A stretch of 64,000 nt of DNA from Neodiprion pinetum. Its lineage: Eukaryota > Arthropoda > Insecta > Hymenoptera > Diprionidae. A program made the position numbers and the translations under genes. Location of the stretch: NCBI RefSeq assembly GCF_021155775.2, contig NC_060235.2, positions 14,471,193 to 14,535,192 on the forward strand. The letters run 5' to 3'. Of this stretch, positions 50,651 to 62,269 are shown piece after piece; position 1 is the first letter of the stretch; the number at the start of each line of letters is the position of its first letter. Below the pieces are notes generated by a model, which saw nothing but the letters and a program-made list of their open reading frames with translations, was not told the DNA's origin and did no database searches.

Positions 50651-51546
50651 GCAGAGCTCTGAAATTTCCAATCAAAAAGATGTCCTACATCAGATCGCTC
50701 AAGCAAGTGCTGCGACCCGTCGAAAACACAGATTGCTCAAGTCGGGCAAGGAATCTTCGACTTAGAAATTGAGTGACGTTTTCAAACCAGTAGTGACTTC
50801 GTTGCAGGAACTGGTGAATGTTACAAAAGATACCGAACCTGTAAAACAAGAGGTGGAAGAAATTAAAGAAGGAATAAAGCAGATGAAAAATGAAACGAAA
50901 AATGAAACTGTGTCGGAAATGGACGATTCCTTTACTTTGGTAGGAGATGAAACAATCGTAGAAACACCGGTCGAGAAAATCAAAGACGAGTATTATGCAC
51001 TGATGAGAGACGCGAAGACAAAAGGTGAATTGGACAACGTGTACGGTGTACGCAACCTCTCAAACGGACTAATGATTGGTGATTCAATGATATTTTCTGA
51101 GAGTGACTACATTCGTATTGGCGATACGCGATACCCGAAAACGAAAGGTTTGCTGGAACTTCCGTTCAAAAGAAGCCTGACGGTTCTTCTGTGAGCGCCG
51201 GAAATCGGGAAAATTTTAAAAACATAATCCTCACAACGAACGCGCATAAAAACTATTACTCATCCGATGGGGCTGTTCGAAACGATAACAGTTACAAATT
51301 CAGAAATGTCATCGCCGAATTGATGGATTATTCTTCATCACCTCGCCGAAAGGGTAAAGGTCTACTTCCGCAAGCTATGATCACTTGACAAGGTGTTGAA
51401 ACGGAATAGGTTTTCTGGGATGATCCAAACGAGTTAGTGGAGCGTCTTCGTTGACTCCTGGCATCTTAGGCAGCGGGAAATCCGAGTCACAATAACGAAA
51501 TAATCTCCATTATCGAAGAGCTATGCGAAGCCGGAATCATTTATTA
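50651..51546 (+). pseudogene. Polinton-2 conserved protein of unknown function
   Basis: MQSSEISNQKDVLHQ starts it; a stop at 50763 follows, then 50769-51194 is open: LSDVFKPVVTSLQELVN, an acidic helical region, DAKTKGELDNVYGVRNLSNG, MIGDSMIFSESDYIRIGD, YPKTKGLLELPF. A frameshift leads to 51191-51388 (NRENFKNIILTTNAH, YKFRNVIAELMD) and, past a TGA, to FWDDPNELVERLR and IISIIEELCEAGIIY. About 295 codons if continuous. The alternation of helical and strand blocks suggests a structural protein. I do not know the function. Confidence 0.6.
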
Positions 51547-51580
51547 AGCAGCTCCCATCGTTTTTGCATTCATTACCGAG

Positions 51581-51982
51581 ATGAGCGTCAACGTTTTTGG
51601 ACGGCATCTGGATAAAAACACAGCCGCGAGCACTCGCGGTCCTCCGGAGCTCGGATTTCAAATAACAGCGGATGGGCATTACGATATACGGAACAAGAGA
51701 CTGTCCAAAGTCGCAGATCCCGCAGAACCGAACAATGCTGTAACTTTAAAAATCTCGAGACGAAAATTCAACGTGCTGCAAAAACAAATCGACAACCTCG
51801 CTCAAATGATCAAAGCTCAAGAGTTCACTACGGAGAAAGCCTTGGATACCTCTTACACAGACTTCAAAACAGGCAGAGACCTGTCTATTCGAAACGCTGA
51901 TAACATTTCTCAATTGGACACCCGACTAAGAGCGTTGGAATATGAACGAGGAAAAGCAAGCACTGGTGACGGAATTGCATAA
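51581..51982 (+). CDS. Polinton-2 short fibre-like protein
   Basis: 133 codons from ATG, 35 bp after the preceding gene, overlapping the integrase start by 41 bp in another frame. SVNVFGRHLDKNT, then GFQITADGHYDIRNKRLSKV followed by ADPAEPNNAVTL, a pattern like the shaft or linker of viral and phage fibres, then a coiled coil (RKFNVLQKQIDNLAQMIKAQ) and LDTRLRALEYERGK. Trimeric fibre or spike is an inference from the motif. Intact, unlike its partner in Polinton-1, which has lost the ATG. Confidence 0.55.
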   Translation: MSVNVFGRHLDKNTAASTRGPPELGFQITADGHYDIRNKRLSKVADPAEPNNAVTLKISRRKFNVLQKQIDNLAQMIKAQEFTTEKALDTSYTDFKTGRDLSIRNADNISQLDTRLRALEYERGKASTGDGIA

Positions 51983-52754
51983 GCCTGCACGCCGGAATTA
52001 CCCGAGTCGACGTGTAAACGTACGCGGCATCGAAGAGACCTGGCAGGCGGATCTTGTTGATATGACGTCATACGCTCGACAAAACAAAGGCTACAAGTAC
52101 ATGCTCACAGTCATTGATAGTTTTTCAAAGTATGCGTGGGCCGTACCAATAAAGAGCAAGTCTAGAGATGATGTTACGAAGGCAATGGAATCTGTGCTTG
52201 TTTAAGGACGGGTGCCGAAAAATTTACACGTCGACAGAGGAACGGAATTTTACAACTCGGAATTTGAATCGCTTATGACACGTTACGGAATCAAACTTTA
52301 CTCCACGTACAGTAATTTGAAGGCTTCGATCCGTGAACGTTTCAATCGGACGCTGAAAGGTAAAATGTGGAAACGGTTCAGCATGCAAGGAAGCTACAAG
52401 TGGCTCGATATCTTATCTGATATGGTTTTGGCTTACAACAACCTCAAACACCGAACCATAAGAATGAAACCGGCGGATGTCACCGTTGCAAACGAGAGGC
52501 TGTCATTACGTCAGGCGTACGGAGAGCTTCGAGCGATACCTACCATATCGGTGAAATTCAAATCCCTTTTTTTTTGTCGTTTATTAGAGAACTATAATCT
52601 GTTACATAAAGTGACAATGAATAGTTGTGATGTTCAAAGGTATATTGTGGACAATGGTTTTGTCGTTAGCGGTTGCATCCAGCGATGCACATTGCACTAG
52701 TTTTGCTTGTTCGATTTATTTTCTTCTCGCTTATTTATCGCTTGTCGCTTGCGT

Positions 52755-54170
52755 TTATTCGGCCCGAAATCTTTTTCGCAGGTCTAGTGGTTTGTGTTTT
52801 CTGAGTCTTCGCGAGATCGTTCTCCGGTCAAGGAGATTTGATGCAAGCAGGTTTGGGTGGTTGGCGAGTCGAGTTTCGTAGCGTGTGCATTGTTCGTTTG
52901 CCACTTTTCTGATGGTGTCTATACCAAGTTCCTTGTGCAGCCTGGCGTTGGTGACGTACCACGGGGTATTAGTGATGGCGCGAAGAGCCTTAGCTTGGAA
53001 TCGTTGTAGTATTTCACTGTTCGAATTACTTGCAGGTCCCCAAAGTTGTATCCCGTAGGTCCATATAGGTTTGAGTATCGTTTTGTAGATTAGTAGTTTG
53101 TTGTGGAGAGATAATACCGATCTCTTGCCTATTAGCCAATACATTTTCCGTAGGTGGAGGTCGAGATGTCTTCTTTTGTTTTTTATGTGGCTGGTCCAGG
53201 TTAGCCTTCGGTCGAGGTGCATGCCCAGGTATTCCACTTCGTTGACAACTGGGAGAGGTTGGCCATTCAGAAGTACTGTTGGACAGTCCTTTGTCCTCAT
53301 CGTGAATGTTATGTGGACGGATTTTGTTTCGCTGGCCTTGATCCTCCATCTCTCCAGCCATCCTTGTACTTTGTTTAGTCCTCTTTGGAGTATTTCTGAT
53401 GCTGTATTGGGGTCCTCGTGGTTGGATAGAATGGCTGTGTCGTCGGCGAATGTTGCGATGGTGGTGTTGTTGTACACGGGAAGGTCAGCTGTGAAGATAG
53501 TGTAGAGGACAGGGCCTAGGACACTTCCTTGTGGGACTCCCGATCTTATTGGGAAGAATCGAGATTGTTCTGATCCGTGCTTGACCTGGAATTTCCGGTT
53601 ACTCAGATATGATTTCAACAGCAAGTAATATTGTGGTATGAGTGCTTTGATTTTGTATAGCAGGCCGGGGTGCCAAACTTTGTCGAAGGCTTGCTTTATA
53701 TCCAGGAATACTGCAGAGCAGTATTTTTTTTCTTCGAGAGCGTTGGCTATGGTGTTGGAGACTCTGTTGACTAGTTCTACCGTTGAGTGGTTCGTTCTGA
53801 ACCCGAATTGGTGTCCAGGGATGATCTTACCCTCGTTAATTGGTTCTTTTATTCGTACGAGAAGGAGTTTTTCGAATAGCTTGCACATTATCGGGAGTAG
53901 GCTTATGGGTCTATAGGAAGTGACGGAGTTTGGGGGTTTGCCAGGTTTTGGGATCATGATAATTTGGGCAACTTTCCATTGGCTTGGTATGCAGGTTGTG
54001 CGAATGATCCCGTTAAAGAGGTTGGTCAAGTAAACAATTCCTTTTTTTCGTAGTTTTTTAAGGATTGTGCCAGTGACTAAGTCGTAGCCGGGTGATTTTT
54101 TTGGGTTCAGTTGTTTGCGGATTGCGTGCCCAACTTCTTCTGGTGAGAAGTACCTGATCGGCAATTCCAT
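52755..54170 (-). pseudogene. LINE-2 ORF2, reverse transcriptase part
   Basis: 471 open codons. Blocks: RKQLNPKKSPGYDLVTG, AQIIMIPKPGKPP, TSYRPISLLP, GFRTNHSTVE, FLDIKQAFDKVWH (first catalytic Asp), GVPQGSVLGP, ATFADDTAIL (catalytic FADD), ETKSVHITF, VEYLGMHLDRRLTW, and KPIWTYGIQLWGPA. These are typical of the Jockey clade. Upstream on the same strand and frame (54170-54560) the connection to the endonuclease can be followed, interrupted by TAG near 54558 and a double stop near 54410. It ends RKRFRAE 180 bp before the A tail. Confidence 0.92.
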
Positions 54171-54560
54171 CGGCAGTGGGGATTCAAGGAATTCGTGTAT
54201 GTTCTCGTCGTTTTGTTGCGTTTCGAAGGGAGTGAATACTTGCGCGAGATGTTCGGCGAAGACTTCTGATTTTTCCTTGTCACTTTGGGCCCAGTCTCCA
54301 TTGGTTTTCCTGATAGGTGCGTTGTACTTTTGTGCCCGGTTGATCCTTTTGGTTGCCTTCCAGATTGAGTAATCGGTGTTGGCCGTATTGCTCAGGTTTG
54401 ATATCTATTACTCAAAGTTGTGGTTATTGTGTTCAGAAATAAGTTTTTTAAGCTGTCGGGTCGCTTTGTTTAATTCGGTCTTGTCTAGTGGGCTCCTACT
54501 CAGCTGCCATCGTCTCCTGATACGTCTTTTTACGGCGATTTGTTGTTTTATTTGGTTGGG

Positions 54561-56361
54561 CTAGCTGTTCGTGGGTTGCCTAGCTGTTATTTCTGGTGTG
54601 GCCTCCCATCCTGCATCCTGAATTAATTGAGTAAAATATTCCGTGGCGTCGTCTATATTCATCTCGTTTTTCAGGGGAACACTTGGATTCATCTTTTCCT
54701 CGATTATATCTTGAAATACTGTCCAGTTCGTGTGTCTATTATGGATTGACGGTCTTTTGTTTATTTCGAAAATTACGCTGCTGTACGTTATCGTTACCGG
54801 TGTGTGATCGGAGGGCAAATCAAGGCTGGTTTTTATGTTCGTGTAGCGTTTTGTTATACCTTTTGTCACGTAGAAGTCCAGTACATCTGGGACTTTATTC
54901 CTGTCTGTTAGCCAGTAGGTTGGTTGCCCTGCTGAGAGTTGGTCACAGTTTAGAGAGGTAATCGTTTTCCATAGCTCGCGTCCTCTGGTTGTTGTTAGTC
55001 TTGAGCCCCAGAGTGGGTGTTTGGCGTTGTAATCACCGCCGGCGAAGAATCGATGTCTCAGTATTTGGAAGAAGTCCGTGAATTTGTCCTTTTTTATGGT
55101 GTGTCTCGGGGGGCAATACACTGCGGCAACCACGATGGGCCCAGATGTCACGTCTTCGACTACTATACTCGTTGCTTGTAGGTAGTCTTTGTCAAAAGTT
55201 CTTGATACGTAGTGTTTGATCGATGTTTTTACGAAGATTGCCGTTCCTCCATGTGTAGTACCATCGGGGTATTCGGTGCTGAAGAAGTTATAGCCAGGGA
55301 TTTTAATGTGGTTTTTGTCAGTGAAATGCGTTTCAGCGATTATCATGATATCGATTTTGTTCGTGTTCAAGAAGGCAGTTAATTCCTGGCGGTGTTGAGC
55401 CAGGCCGTTGGCGTTCCATTGTCACGAGCGCCGCATATTTACCCGAAATTATAACATATTACCGATTATAACAATTATCATTTTTCATATTATTATCTTT
55501 AGAGACAGGGAAGCATAGTTTAGTTAGTCTATACAAAATATTTTATTATAACCAGTTCGTGGAACAGCCAAGCTCAACGGCGTAGTTGGACAGCCAGCAA
55601 CGTCAGCGTCTTCGCGCCCGCCGGATCCCGGGTGTAATTAACACCGGGATGAGGCGAGCGCGAAATCACGCGCTTCGAGGATGACCGTTGCGAGGCGAGT
55701 CTTTGTTCGAAATTGCAAACGTCAGCGAAAAACTCGCTCGCCGCCCGACGTTCCAAGGGGTGTCGGACGAGCGAGCGAAGTCAGTCCCGTTAGAGACAGG
55801 ATCAAACCAACATCAACGGAAACAGGCTCCTTCAAAGCTGTCGAGTATAGAGTTATAAGTCTTGGGTCTTCGACGATTAGAGAGATCATTCCTTTAAATC
55901 TACACGCGATGATCCAAGCGTCTCGCGTCGCGACGTTAGTCTTCGAAGTTAGACTTTAAGTGTAAAAAGTTGTGCCACGAACTTAATCAAGTTGTGTAGT
56001 CTTAATTGAACGTGAGTGTGAAAGCGTGAGCCGATCTGCGAATCGGGAGCTGAACCACCGAAGAGTAAGTGCGAGAGAGAGAGAGAGTAAACATTAAGAT
56101 AAGGAATATTGTAAGCTTCCCCGTCTCCTATTTCTCTTGCTATCTTCTATTTTCATTAAACATTTTGATTCTATACAAAACATTCCTAAATTAATATTGA
56201 AATCCTCCAATCCATTTCACACGGAACGCCCTGTAGAGGACGTTCACCTCCGAATCCACCAAAATTTAAATATAAACCTCTGAGAGATCTAAGAGGGTTG
56301 AAGTCGTCGCGTGCGAGACCGCTCCGCACGTGACACCATAGTGTTATTCGATAGGAATTAA
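54561..56361 (-). pseudogene. LINE-2 ORF2, endonuclease part, N-terminus split by a solo LTR
   Basis: Open from about 55421 to 54561 (no ATG at the displayed start). WNANGLAQHRQEL, IIAETHFTD, GGTAIFVK, FAGGDYNAKHPLWGS, and SLDLPSDHTPVTI are the APE-type endonuclease blocks with catalytic E, D and H. The solo LTR 55420-56335 cuts the frame just before WNANGL; the sequence on the far side (56340-56361) continues the same frame. The endonuclease would nick target DNA to prime reverse transcription. Confidence 0.88.
55420..56335 (+). mobile_element. Solo LTR (916 bp) inside LINE-2
   Basis: Begins TGTCACGAGCG and ends CGCACGTGACA, giving terminal TGTCACG/CGTGACA, with a 4-bp duplication CCAT on both sides (55416-55419, 56336-56339). 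There is no internal coding region, so it arose by recombination between two LTRs. A TATA-like TTATAAG near 55851 favours plus orientation, but this is weak. A (GA)n tract lies at about 56076-56090. It is not similar to the other LTRs in this window as far as I can see. Confidence 0.88.
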
Positions 56362-57795
56362 CTACTTTTCTGTGAACTTTGTCAATACCGTTGTTAGGAG
56401 TTTTAGCATTGTGTTCAAGAGCTCGTTCTGTTGTGTGAGTGCTATCTTGAGTTCGTTGAATGATTTCTCGATAATATTGGATATTTCTTGATTTTCGTAG
56501 TGCGTATTTTGGTGGGTATTTGTGTTTGCTCCAGCCATTTGGGCGTAGGTCTGTTTTTGTGTCCGTGTTTCAGTGGGATTGTTGTAGTTATTGTTTTGCC
56601 ATGGCTGAATATTTTGTTCTTCTCTGGCGTTGTTTTCTTCTCGTAGGCCCGATCTGTGCCAGTGGGGTCTTTGGACTGTAGAATTTCTTTTCTCTAAGAT
56701 TTCCTGGTATACACGACAGCCTCTGTAGTTTGCTGGGTGGTTTCCTTCGCAGTGTAAACATTTTGCAGGCGTTTCACTCGTTTTTTGACACGACGATGTG
56801 TTGTGGTCGCAGCCGCATTTTACACACCTGAACTGCCGGCGGCAGTAGGTCTTAGTATGGCCAAATCTTTGGCACCGAGTGCACTGCACTATTGTTGAGT
56901 TTTTTTGTGGAGGCTCCACCGTGATTTTTGCGTTTAGCAAGAGGTCAATTTTGTAGATGTCCTTGTTGTTCGGGCCGGGTTCCAAGTCCACGAAGGAAAG
57001 AGGCAGTGGTTCTTTGGTTCTGTTACTTCGCATGTTTATTACGTTACGTACCTGGTGTCCTAGTTCTTCAATGACACTTTTTATATCCTCTGGAAGGGTT
57101 AAAGGGTGTAGTGACCTTAAGACGACCCTGTATGTACGCTGTTGCTTCAGCTGATACGTATGGAACGATGCATTTTCTGCTTCGAGAACATGCGCAATTT
57201 TCCGAAATGCTTCAGCATTTTGGGCCATTATTTTTATTTGTCCGTCTATGTTGAGGGTTTTGTGTGTGTACTCGTTAGTATTGGCAGCTGTTTCAAGGCA
57301 CTTCACTAGGTCAGTCATGGATTTAACGTTTGGCACGAATATCGGCGGCGGTTTCGGGATTCTTACGTTTGCTTCAGAATTGTTGTTATTGCCTTGGCTT
57401 ATGTTTTGATCGATACGCTCTGGCTGGTTTTTGTTGCTGAGAGCGGCGTATCTGTTTTCGCACTGTATGTGTGAAGTCTCTCCACCAGCGTTTTCCGTGC
57501 TCGAGCGCCTACGTCTTTTCCTCGGGATCACTTGCCATTTTGGCGATGCATTGCCTCCGGTAGGTGCATCTGAGTTTCTGGATAGAACTATTCTTAGGTC
57601 GTGGTGGTTGCTTGCTCCCAGCGTTGCGCCGGGAGGATTGTGTGTTTCATTCAGGAGGGAATCGGTTCCAAGAGATCGACTCATTCGTGGGTTACGCGTT
57701 GGGTTATTTAATAATCCATTCCCTGGAAGATTGTCATCGAGATCGAATTCCATTTCGCTTTCGCTGTCTCCGTCACTCATATCGTTTCCGCTCAT
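56362..57795 (-). CDS. LINE-2 ORF1 (gag-like, three CCHC zinc knuckles)
   Basis: 477 codons from ATG at 57795, intact. The N-terminal 150 residues are polar and acidic then basic (VIPRKRRRRSS). The middle carries an RRM-like region (about residues 180-260: TLNIDGQIKIMAQNAEAFRK and RTYRVVLRSLHPLTLPEDIK). Then three knuckles: CTRCQRFGHTKTYC, CVKCGCDHNTSSC and CLHCEGNHPANYRGC. The tail is Gln/Asn-rich, with a terminal helix. This layout (RRM plus three knuckles) is usual for Jockey and related ORF1 proteins, which bind element RNA. ORF2 follows in the -1 frame with no ATG or obvious slippery site. Confidence 0.93.
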   Translation of the reverse strand: MSGNDMSDGDSESEMEFDLDDNLPGNGLLNNPTRNPRMSRSLGTDSLLNETHNPPGATLGASNHHDLRIVLSRNSDAPTGGNASPKWQVIPRKRRRRSSTENAGGETSHIQCENRYAALSNKNQPERIDQNISQGNNNNSEANVRIPKPPPIFVPNVKSMTDLVKCLETAANTNEYTHKTLNIDGQIKIMAQNAEAFRKIAHVLEAENASFHTYQLKQQRTYRVVLRSLHPLTLPEDIKSVIEELGHQVRNVINMRSNRTKEPLPLSFVDLEPGPNNKDIYKIDLLLNAKITVEPPQKNSTIVQCTRCQRFGHTKTYCRRQFRCVKCGCDHNTSSCQKTSETPAKCLHCEGNHPANYRGCRVYQEILEKRNSTVQRPHWHRSGLREENNAREEQNIQPWQNNNYNNPTETRTQKQTYAQMAGANTNTHQNTHYENQEISNIIEKSFNELKIALTQQNELLNTMLKLLTTVLTKFTEK

Positions 57796-58433
57796 GCGGT
57801 TACGTGGTGGTTGGAATCACTTCACTTGAGGTTGAGCTTTCCTGCCACTGGTACACTACACTAGATACTTGTATAAGAATTCTCCGACTAAATGTAAAAA
57901 CTGTAGGCTTGCTCGCGAATGCGTCCGTCATCGACGGTGGCTCAAGCCGAAAAAACTCAAATCCGGCGACAAAGTTCGAATCAACAAATTCAAAAATGTC
58001 TCCGAAAAAAGATTACACTTCCAATTGGACGACTGAAATATCCACGATAAGACGAGTGGAAAATACTCATCCTGTGACGTACAAGCTCAAAGAGTACCGA
58101 GATCAACCCATCGCTGGTGGTTTCTACGAACGAAAGCTCCTCAAGGTTGAACATCCGGATATCTATCTGGTGGAGAACGTGCTCAAGAAACGTGGAAGAA
58201 ACATATACGTTAAATGGTCAGGTTTTGACAATACACACAAGAGTTGGATGAACGAATCGGACATGTAACATTTGAATAAATGAATTTTTTATAAAAACGT
58301 ATGTGCCTCTTTATTTTTGAGACAATCGACAGACATATGCATCTCTGTACAATTTTTCATATTTCGGAGCGATTTTTTCACTATCCTACATAATAATATT
58401 TTATACATCATGGTACATTTATAAATTACAAAG

Positions 58434-61400
58434 CTAAGGTGTAGGGTTGTAGCCCCACGGAAGCGTGTCGGTTGTGTTTTGAAACACGATCCGCTTGTCG
58501 TCATTCCAGCTCAGTGCCACTTTCTGCTGTTCTACGGTGTATACCTCGTGCTTTCGACTTAATATCAAATACTGGTTTGTAGACAAATTTTCACGGTTCG
58601 AAACACATTCCAAATAATCGTTGAAAGTTATTTTTCTCAACGCTGATCCCTTGACACTTTTGGCACGTTTATTGTCTTTCTCATCTCCCAAGACTCGGAA
58701 TGCGTACAATTGAGCTCTTGATCCTACAAATTCCAGCATTATTTTTCCGTTATTCTCATCTTTCATCGAGCCGAGAACTTTTTTGTTCGCTACAGGCATT
58801 TCATAAACGTTGTCAAGCGGATAATCAGACGTATCGAATTTGTGCAAGTCCTCCTTCGTATGTTCGTATATGTCGGGGACAGTAAAATTGTAAATCAAAC
58901 TGTCGGTATCCGTAAACATGAATTTTTGCTCGATTGCCGAATTTCTGCTTAATATAATTATGATGAAAATCGTAGATATATGTTTTAGCCAGATCCATGA
59001 TGGAGAAACCTGCACACAATGATTTATTCAATTTGACTTCCGTCTTACTAATTTCAACGATAATTATATCATTGTCGGAAACGGTGCAGTTGTGAAAATT
59101 GGGTTTGGCTATAGTAGCCCTAGCACCGTATCTTCCATCCCATCTCGTGATCAGCCTGACATCTCTATACTTCCTAACATTTTCCACTATTTTGCCAAAA
59201 ACTGCGTTGTTCATCAGTTTGTAAAAATTTTTCTCGAATTCGTTGTGAGATTTCTTGCGCAAATCGGTAATCAAATCCATGTCTTTTTTGAGCCACGGGG
59301 TTTGTCTGAATTTGAGAACTCTGTGAATTTTGAGTAATTTTAAGCCTAATTGTAAGCATCGTTTCAAAACGCTATAGTGAACAATGTAGTTTTTCTTGGA
59401 AAGTAGCGTGGGCGTCAATTTTGGTTGCTTACTATTCGAGATCGGAGGTATATAGTGCTCCGGACACAGTGGTAAATCCTTATGAATTTCATGCAGTTCC
59501 TCAGGATATTCCAAATCCACCTCTAGTATGTAACCAAACTCCGCATCATCCGAGATGGTAAGAACGTCGCATTGTCCGAAGTCTGATAACCATTCAAAGG
59601 AACTATATGGCAGAGCAAAGCCCATAGCAGCACCGTGCAAATTATCAATGTCAAAGTACATGAGATAAGATTCTTCGACCTCAGGATCGAATTCCACTCC
59701 CATGTACCTGTTGTTAGCCTTTGCGTATCTGTTCGAGCACTGTGACACACCACCACTAATACCTTTTTCGATGAACATAACCATATCTATGTCGGTTAGA
59801 AGCTCGAGCTCGATGTCGGTACACTTTAACATCGCATCAAACGACAGACCGGGCGCGGTGTAATAATGTAACGGGTCCAGGTTGTACGTTGTCCAACAGC
59901 TCTGTCGAAAGTTTTGAAAAACGTCGGCTAGTAAAAACACGTCCGTCTGTAAATACAAGTCCGAATACTCTCCCAAAGTTTGACCGTTAAAAGTTTGCCA
60001 AACTTCACATGCATGTGCATAGTCGTCGTCTGATATATCCTGACCATTCAATTTTGAGTAAAATTGTTGTTTGGATGGTAGCCGTCTGTCCTGGAGCTTC
60101 TCCCAACTGTCCATGTATTCGTACAGGAACACTCCTCTTCTGGTCAATAACTGAAATTTATCTAAGCTACGATAAAATTTCTGTGCGATTGATTTCTGAT
60201 CATCACCGAGATACGTTGCTTATTTCTCAAGACTACTGGGCATGAAACGGTACGAATCTACGAATCTAAACTTTATATCTGTCCTCTTGACATATTTTTT
60301 AAGAGAAATGTACTTTTCTTTGTTCACGGGTAGAAGCTCAATTGTGCCCTCGAACTATGTAGCCAGTGCTTTGATCGGAAAATGTGAATCGTAATCTGAC
60401 AGATTGTGGAATATCACTGGGATAGTGTGCAAATTTTGGTAATTTAGATTGCAACCTCGATAAGCAGCACCACGGTACTTTCGCGTGAAATGGCAGTGAT
60501 CACGATGTTTTACGTCTGTGAGTGTAAGCGGTTTTTCATAAATGTGACACACTGTTGTTGAATGAAATTCGTTGATTTGATTGAGATTGAGCGCTTCCAT
60601 CGGTACAACAGTTTTGAAATAAACTTCTAACGAATGTGCCAATTCCGCTAACTCATTCACAAACCATTGAATGCAAGTCTCTCCATGATTAATTTTGAAT
60701 TTCGAGAGCGAATTGTTAAACGCACAATGTAGATAGTAAGCTATACTATACAGATGATGCTTCTGATAAATTGTCCTTGTACCCATCTTTTTGAGCGTAG
60801 GTTCCAGTAAACATTCGAGATCCGCGTAAATGCAGAATGGAACGGTTTCTTTGTGCTTGAAATTTTTGAATTTCAGTATTTTTTCCTCATCTATAGGTAG
60901 AATAACTTTGGTTTTGTTTAAATTTATGCAATCTACATTGTGCTTTGTTGAACATCTTCCAGAATAAAAGTAAGTCAAACATCTATCGCACAACCAAGTA
61001 CGACCATTACGTTTAGAAATTTGAGAACTCGTTAATCGAGACAGATTTCGAACACAAGTAAAATGAAAGATTCTATTTTTTTCATAATTTTCCATATCAA
61101 CATCATCATCGTCATCGTCAATGATTTCAGTTTCTATCGCTAAAAGATGAATTACAGGTTATCAGACTCATTCCGACTCAGGTGAATCGGTACCATTTCA
61201 CTTTTTTTCCGATCACCTTGGTCTATACTATGAACATTCATTGAAAGACTGTTAAGCTGCTCAAATTTTGAAATGGTGTCTTTGTCTAGAGACATAGGAA
61301 ACTTTATACCATCATACCGTAGCACTGAGCTGAAATGCGGGTACGAGCTGGTCGCGTTGGGATTGTTGTTGTCGGCTGGGAACAGAGCTGCGGTGACGAC

Positions 61401-62173
61401 CAAAGAAAGCAGTAAGAGTCGTTGTTTCTGATGTTTACCACAGCCTTCTTATTACTGATATGCTTCGGTAACGGGGTGTATGTGAACACACCGCCTCGTA
61501 GTGGCAAGTACTTGTTGATATTCACAGTCAAATTGATTATTTCAGTCAGCGACCAGCCTGAATCATTTTCATGGAAATCTACCACCTTTTTCAACAAACG
61601 CTCCGTCGCGTTTTCGATGAACTATCCGTTGATATCCGCTGTCTGGAGGATGATTTCTTTTCTCGTATTAAAAAATTTGATCTTTTCCACCGTGCGATCA
61701 TCTTTTCTAACTTCAAATTTACAAGCCAGGATAACGTTGGCTTTCAAGCTCCTGTCTTTCGTCAAAGCGTTTTTAAGTCTTGTCACAGCTAGTACCTTTG
61801 CGTCTTCTAGAAATCTCTCCACATCTTCAAGCTTTAAATTGACGATGGATCCAGTTAGAATTCACCACTCGAAAGCTGATTCCAAATTTTTCCGGTGAAC
61901 TCGATCGCTTCTTCTTACTTTCCGCGTACCTCCACCCGTTTTCTGAAGACGTTTGAATTTTTCCGCGAGCGCTTTCAAGAGTCCGATCGTTGTGATAATT
62001 TTCGTCTTCTCTTCAATCGATGAAGCCTTTCGCAAAATTCTGTTCAGAAGCCGAATATTTTGACTTCCAAATTTTATCCATTTCTGAATCCATGCTGTTG
62101 ATGATGATTCGTCCAAGATTTTGTACGCCGATTCCATAATATCGATCAATCTCAAACACTTCGCGGATTCCAT
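58434..62173 (-). pseudogene. Polinton-2 protein-primed DNA polymerase B
   Basis: The ATG at 62173 opens an N-terminal region absent from Polinton-1 (MESAKCLRLIDIMES, then ARGTRKVRR-like basic patch), ending in a TGA at about 61862 that copy 1 reads as Arg. Then, over several frames: KANVILACKFEVRKDD, PADNNNPNATSSYPHF, Exo I CIYADLECLLEP (60830), Exo II FHNLSDYDSHF (60400), Exo III region LQTDVFLLADVFQNF (59960), palm YFDIDNLHGAAMG (59650, His where Tyr is usual), motif B KLMNNAVFGK (59200). A frameshift sits just before motif C FTDTDSLIY (58900). It ends DTLPWGYN at 58434. About 1240 codons if continuous; at least six breaks. Confidence 0.88.
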
Positions 62174-62269
62174 CTTGAGCTTTTTCTCACGTATACTTGA
62201 CAAGTTGTGACCTAATGATCGTTTGCATTGACGAGCGTCCTTTTTATAGGGCAGCTGTACGTATGTTTG

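Larger units (their letters stand above)
52566..57956 (-). mobile_element. LINE-2: Jockey-like non-LTR retrotransposon inserted in the integrase gene
   Basis: The 3' end is marked by T9 (A tail on minus) at about 52567. A target duplication TCAAATCC (52558-52565 and 57957-57964) extends to about 12 bp with one mismatch (AAATTCAAATCC / AAACTCAAATCC). Structure on minus: 5' UTR of about 160 bp, ORF1 with three zinc knuckles, ORF2 with endonuclease and RT, short 3' UTR. A 916-bp solo LTR interrupts the start of ORF2. It is nearly full length; disabling changes are few. Confidence 0.92.
51942..58268 (+). pseudogene. Polinton-2 integrase with chromodomain, split by LINE-2
   Basis: Exons are not implied: the gene is interrupted. 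51942-52565: MNEEKQALVTELHKPARRN, first Asp in TWQADLVDM, second in HVDRGTEFYNSEF, Glu in RERFNRTLKGKMW; a TAA at 52203-52205 breaks it. LINE-2 enters at 52566. The C-terminal part resumes at 57957: KSGDKVRINKFKNV, a one-base frameshift in an A run near 58003, then PVTYKLKEYRDQPIAGGFY, and a clear chromodomain (YLVENVLKKRGRNIYVKW, followed by SGFDNTHKSWMNE). Integrases of this type catalyse insertion; a chromodomain is known from Gypsy chromoviruses and some Polinton integrases for chromatin targeting. Confidence 0.88.

Noticed and set aside
53026..53361. 111-codon minus-strand frame inside LINE-2
   Set aside because: Alternative-frame shadow of the reverse transcriptase at 52755-54170.
57564..57956. 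First half of a 234-codon plus-strand frame
   Set aside because: It is antisense to LINE-2 ORF1 and its 5' UTR. Only the last roughly 86 codons, past the LINE junction, are real (integrase tail and chromodomain).
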